Source of the DNA: Acidobacteriota bacterium
GTDB taxonomy: Bacteria > Acidobacteriota > Terriglobia > Terriglobales > Acidobacteriaceae
Assembly (NCBI GenBank): GCA_021846065.1
Contig: JAJZCP010000065.1
Location: 1-7,518 of the forward strand
Length of the DNA: 7,518 nt
Reading direction: 5' to 3'
The notes beneath the pieces are model-generated. The model was not told the origin of the DNA. It was given only the letters and a program-made list of their open reading frames with translations, and made no database searches. The position numbers and the translations under genes were made by a program. This document shows positions 6,401-7,518 of this stretch, piece after piece (the stretch's first letter is position 1; every line of letters begins with the position of its first letter).

Positions 6401-7336
6401 ATGTCGATTCTTGTCGTCGGTTCCGTTGCATTTGACAGTATCCGCACGCCGCATGGCAGCGTCGATCGCTGCCTGGGCGGTGCGGCCACGCATTTCTCGC
6501 TGGCGGCCAGCTTTTTCACTCTGGTCCGCATCATCGGCGTAGTGGGAGAGGATTACACCGGGAAGGAGCAGGCCGTCTTCAAGGCTCGCGGGATCGATAC
6601 GCAGGGCATTGAGCAGGTGCCCGGAAAATGCTTTCACTGGACCGGCGAATATCGCGACGCCATGAATGAGGCGCACACGCTGCAGACGGATCTGAATGTC
6701 TTCCAGTCGTTTCAGCCGAAGATTCCAGAGGCATATCGCGACAGCCAGTTTCTGTTCCTTGCCAATATCGACCCCGTACTGCAGAACAAGGTACGTACTG
6801 CCATGCCAGGCGTGAAGATGGTCTGCGGCGACACGATGAATTACTGGATCACCGGGCATCGCGAGAACCTGAACACTGTGCTGCGCGGACTGGATGTGCT
6901 GCTGATCAATGACGGCGAGGCGCGCCTGCTCTCCGGGGAGACCAACCTGCTGCGCGCGGCCGAACACATTCTGGCAAGCGGCCCAAAGACCCTGATTGTG
7001 AAGCATGGAGAGTATGGCGCGACGGCGTTCTTCGGACCTGAGTCCTTCGCTGGAAGCAGCCGCCATCGCTTTTTCCATGCGCCGGCGCTGCCTCTGGCCG
7101 ACGTGGTAGACCCCACCGGTGCGGGTGACTCCTTCGCTGGGGGATTTTTCGGGTACCTCGCGTCGCAGCCCGCCGTGACGCCCGCGGTGTTCCGCAGGGC
7201 CATGTTTTATGGCGGCGTGATGGGATCGTTCGCCGTCGAACGATTCGGCACAGAACGGATGCAATCGCTGACCCGCGAGGAGATCGACCGGCGCTTCGCT
7301 ACGTTCCGGGAGCTGTCCCACCTTGACACCGAGTAA
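6401..7336 (+). CDS. PfkB-family (ribokinase-like) sugar/nucleoside kinase
   Basis: A 311-residue cytoplasmic kinase transferring phosphate from ATP (or ADP) to a sugar or nucleoside hydroxyl. It shows the substrate-side glycine pair GGAATHFS (26-33), the NxxE motif NDGE (170-173) used for magnesium/phosphate binding, and the C-terminal signature DPTGAGDSFAGGF (237-249) with catalytic base D243. An N-terminal VVGSVAFDSI strand begins the fold. Many ribokinases have Asn after the first glycine pair where this protein has His31, so the substrate may differ from ribose or adenosine. ATG 6401 was chosen because family homology begins there; AGGAAG at 6385-6390 lies 10 bases upstream, a little far. 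The frame stays open to 6269, but that part overlaps MTAP. The next gene overlaps its 3' end. Pairing with MTAP suggests a role in nucleoside or pentose-phosphate salvage; this is inference. Confidence 0.9.
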   Translation: MSILVVGSVAFDSIRTPHGSVDRCLGGAATHFSLAASFFTLVRIIGVVGEDYTGKEQAVFKARGIDTQGIEQVPGKCFHWTGEYRDAMNEAHTLQTDLNVFQSFQPKIPEAYRDSQFLFLANIDPVLQNKVRTAMPGVKMVCGDTMNYWITGHRENLNTVLRGLDVLLINDGEARLLSGETNLLRAAEHILASGPKTLIVKHGEYGATAFFGPESFAGSSRHRFFHAPALPLADVVDPTGAGDSFAGGFFGYLASQPAVTPAVFRRAMFYGGVMGSFAVERFGTERMQSLTREEIDRRFATFRELSHLDTE

Positions 7337-7518
7337 AGGCCAACGCACCGGCTATCGCAGCGGCAGCAAGTCCCCGAAGACCGGCAGCACACTGCGGGAA
7401 GAGACGCAGCTGGTTCTGGCGACGGCAACCCTGCTGGTGACCGCGTCTCTGCTTTATTGCGGCCGGGCAAACATGCTGCTGCTATACGGCGATGCGGTGG
7501 CGCATCTCGCCATCGCAC
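7323..7518 (+). CDS. N-terminus of a membrane protein, possibly GT-C glycosyltransferase (cut by edge)
   Basis: An open frame runs from TTG at 7323 to the right edge, giving 65 residues. The start (LTPSKGQRTGYRSGSKSPKT) is polar and basic, followed by one clear transmembrane segment (about 29-47, LVLATATLLVTASLLY) and then YGDAVAHLAIA (55-65). Basic residues before and an aspartate just after the helix resemble the first helix and acidic loop of GT-C-fold lipid-linked sugar transferases. From memory, acidobacterial membrane proteins of unknown function carry a similar YGDAVAH loop. TTG overlaps the PfkB stop by 14 bases, with GGGAG (7308-7312) 10 bases upstream; no ATG occurs in frame before 7471, which would lose the helix. 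That the region is coding is likely; the start codon and function are uncertain. Confidence 0.65.
   Translation, partial: MTPSKGQRTGYRSGSKSPKTGSTLREETQLVLATATLLVTASLLYCGRANMLLLYGDAVAHLAIA

Noticed and set aside
1..7518. CRISPR, toxin-antitoxin, transposon, tRNA or phage content
   Set aside because: No regularly spaced repeats, transposase or integrase motifs, terminal repeats or tRNA cloverleaf were seen. Codon and base composition look uniform across the window.

Overview
The window is ordinary, densely coded bacterial chromosome of high GC content (estimated by eye at about 60%). It holds two divergent gene clusters that meet in a short shared region near 3743-3911. The protein set best fits Acidobacteriota, class Terriglobia: a proline/alanine-rich DUF1844 protein, a YgfZ-type folate-binding protein, an MTA phosphorylase paired with a PfkB kinase, and a membrane protein carrying a YGDAVAH-type loop. 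This placement rests on family recall, not on a marker gene, so it is moderate in confidence.

Left half, minus strand, read from 3742 down to 1: a folate-binding YgfZ/GcvT-fold protein, a small DUF1844 protein, a PhnP-like metallo-beta-lactamase-fold hydrolase, and the bifunctional riboflavin kinase/FAD synthetase RibF. Gaps are 34, 44 and 2 bases, which suggests one operon. It is driven by a minus-strand promoter with a perfect TATAAT box at 3783-3788. After ribF comes a non-coding stretch (1-170) that ends in a strong Shine-Dalgarno match at 3-9, so another minus-strand gene probably starts just outside the left edge.

Right half, plus strand: an exported zinc-metallopeptidase-like protein (HELTH motif), S-methyl-5'-thioadenosine phosphorylase (MTAP), a PfkB-family sugar/nucleoside kinase, and the first 65 codons of a membrane protein cut by the right edge. 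The last three are tightly spaced (22-base gap, then a 14-base overlap) and look co-transcribed. The peptidase lies 70 bases upstream of MTAP and may or may not share its transcript.

How the genes fit together: the left cluster combines flavin cofactor synthesis (RibF), folate-dependent iron-sulfur protein maintenance (YgfZ) and a predicted phosphodiesterase. The right cluster combines salvage of the polyamine/SAM by-product methylthioadenosine with a kinase of unknown substrate. I see no mobile element, CRISPR array, RNA gene or defence system. I found no clearly novel system; the best leads are the unassigned substrates of the PhnP-like hydrolase and the PfkB kinase, and the uncharacterised peptidase and membrane protein.
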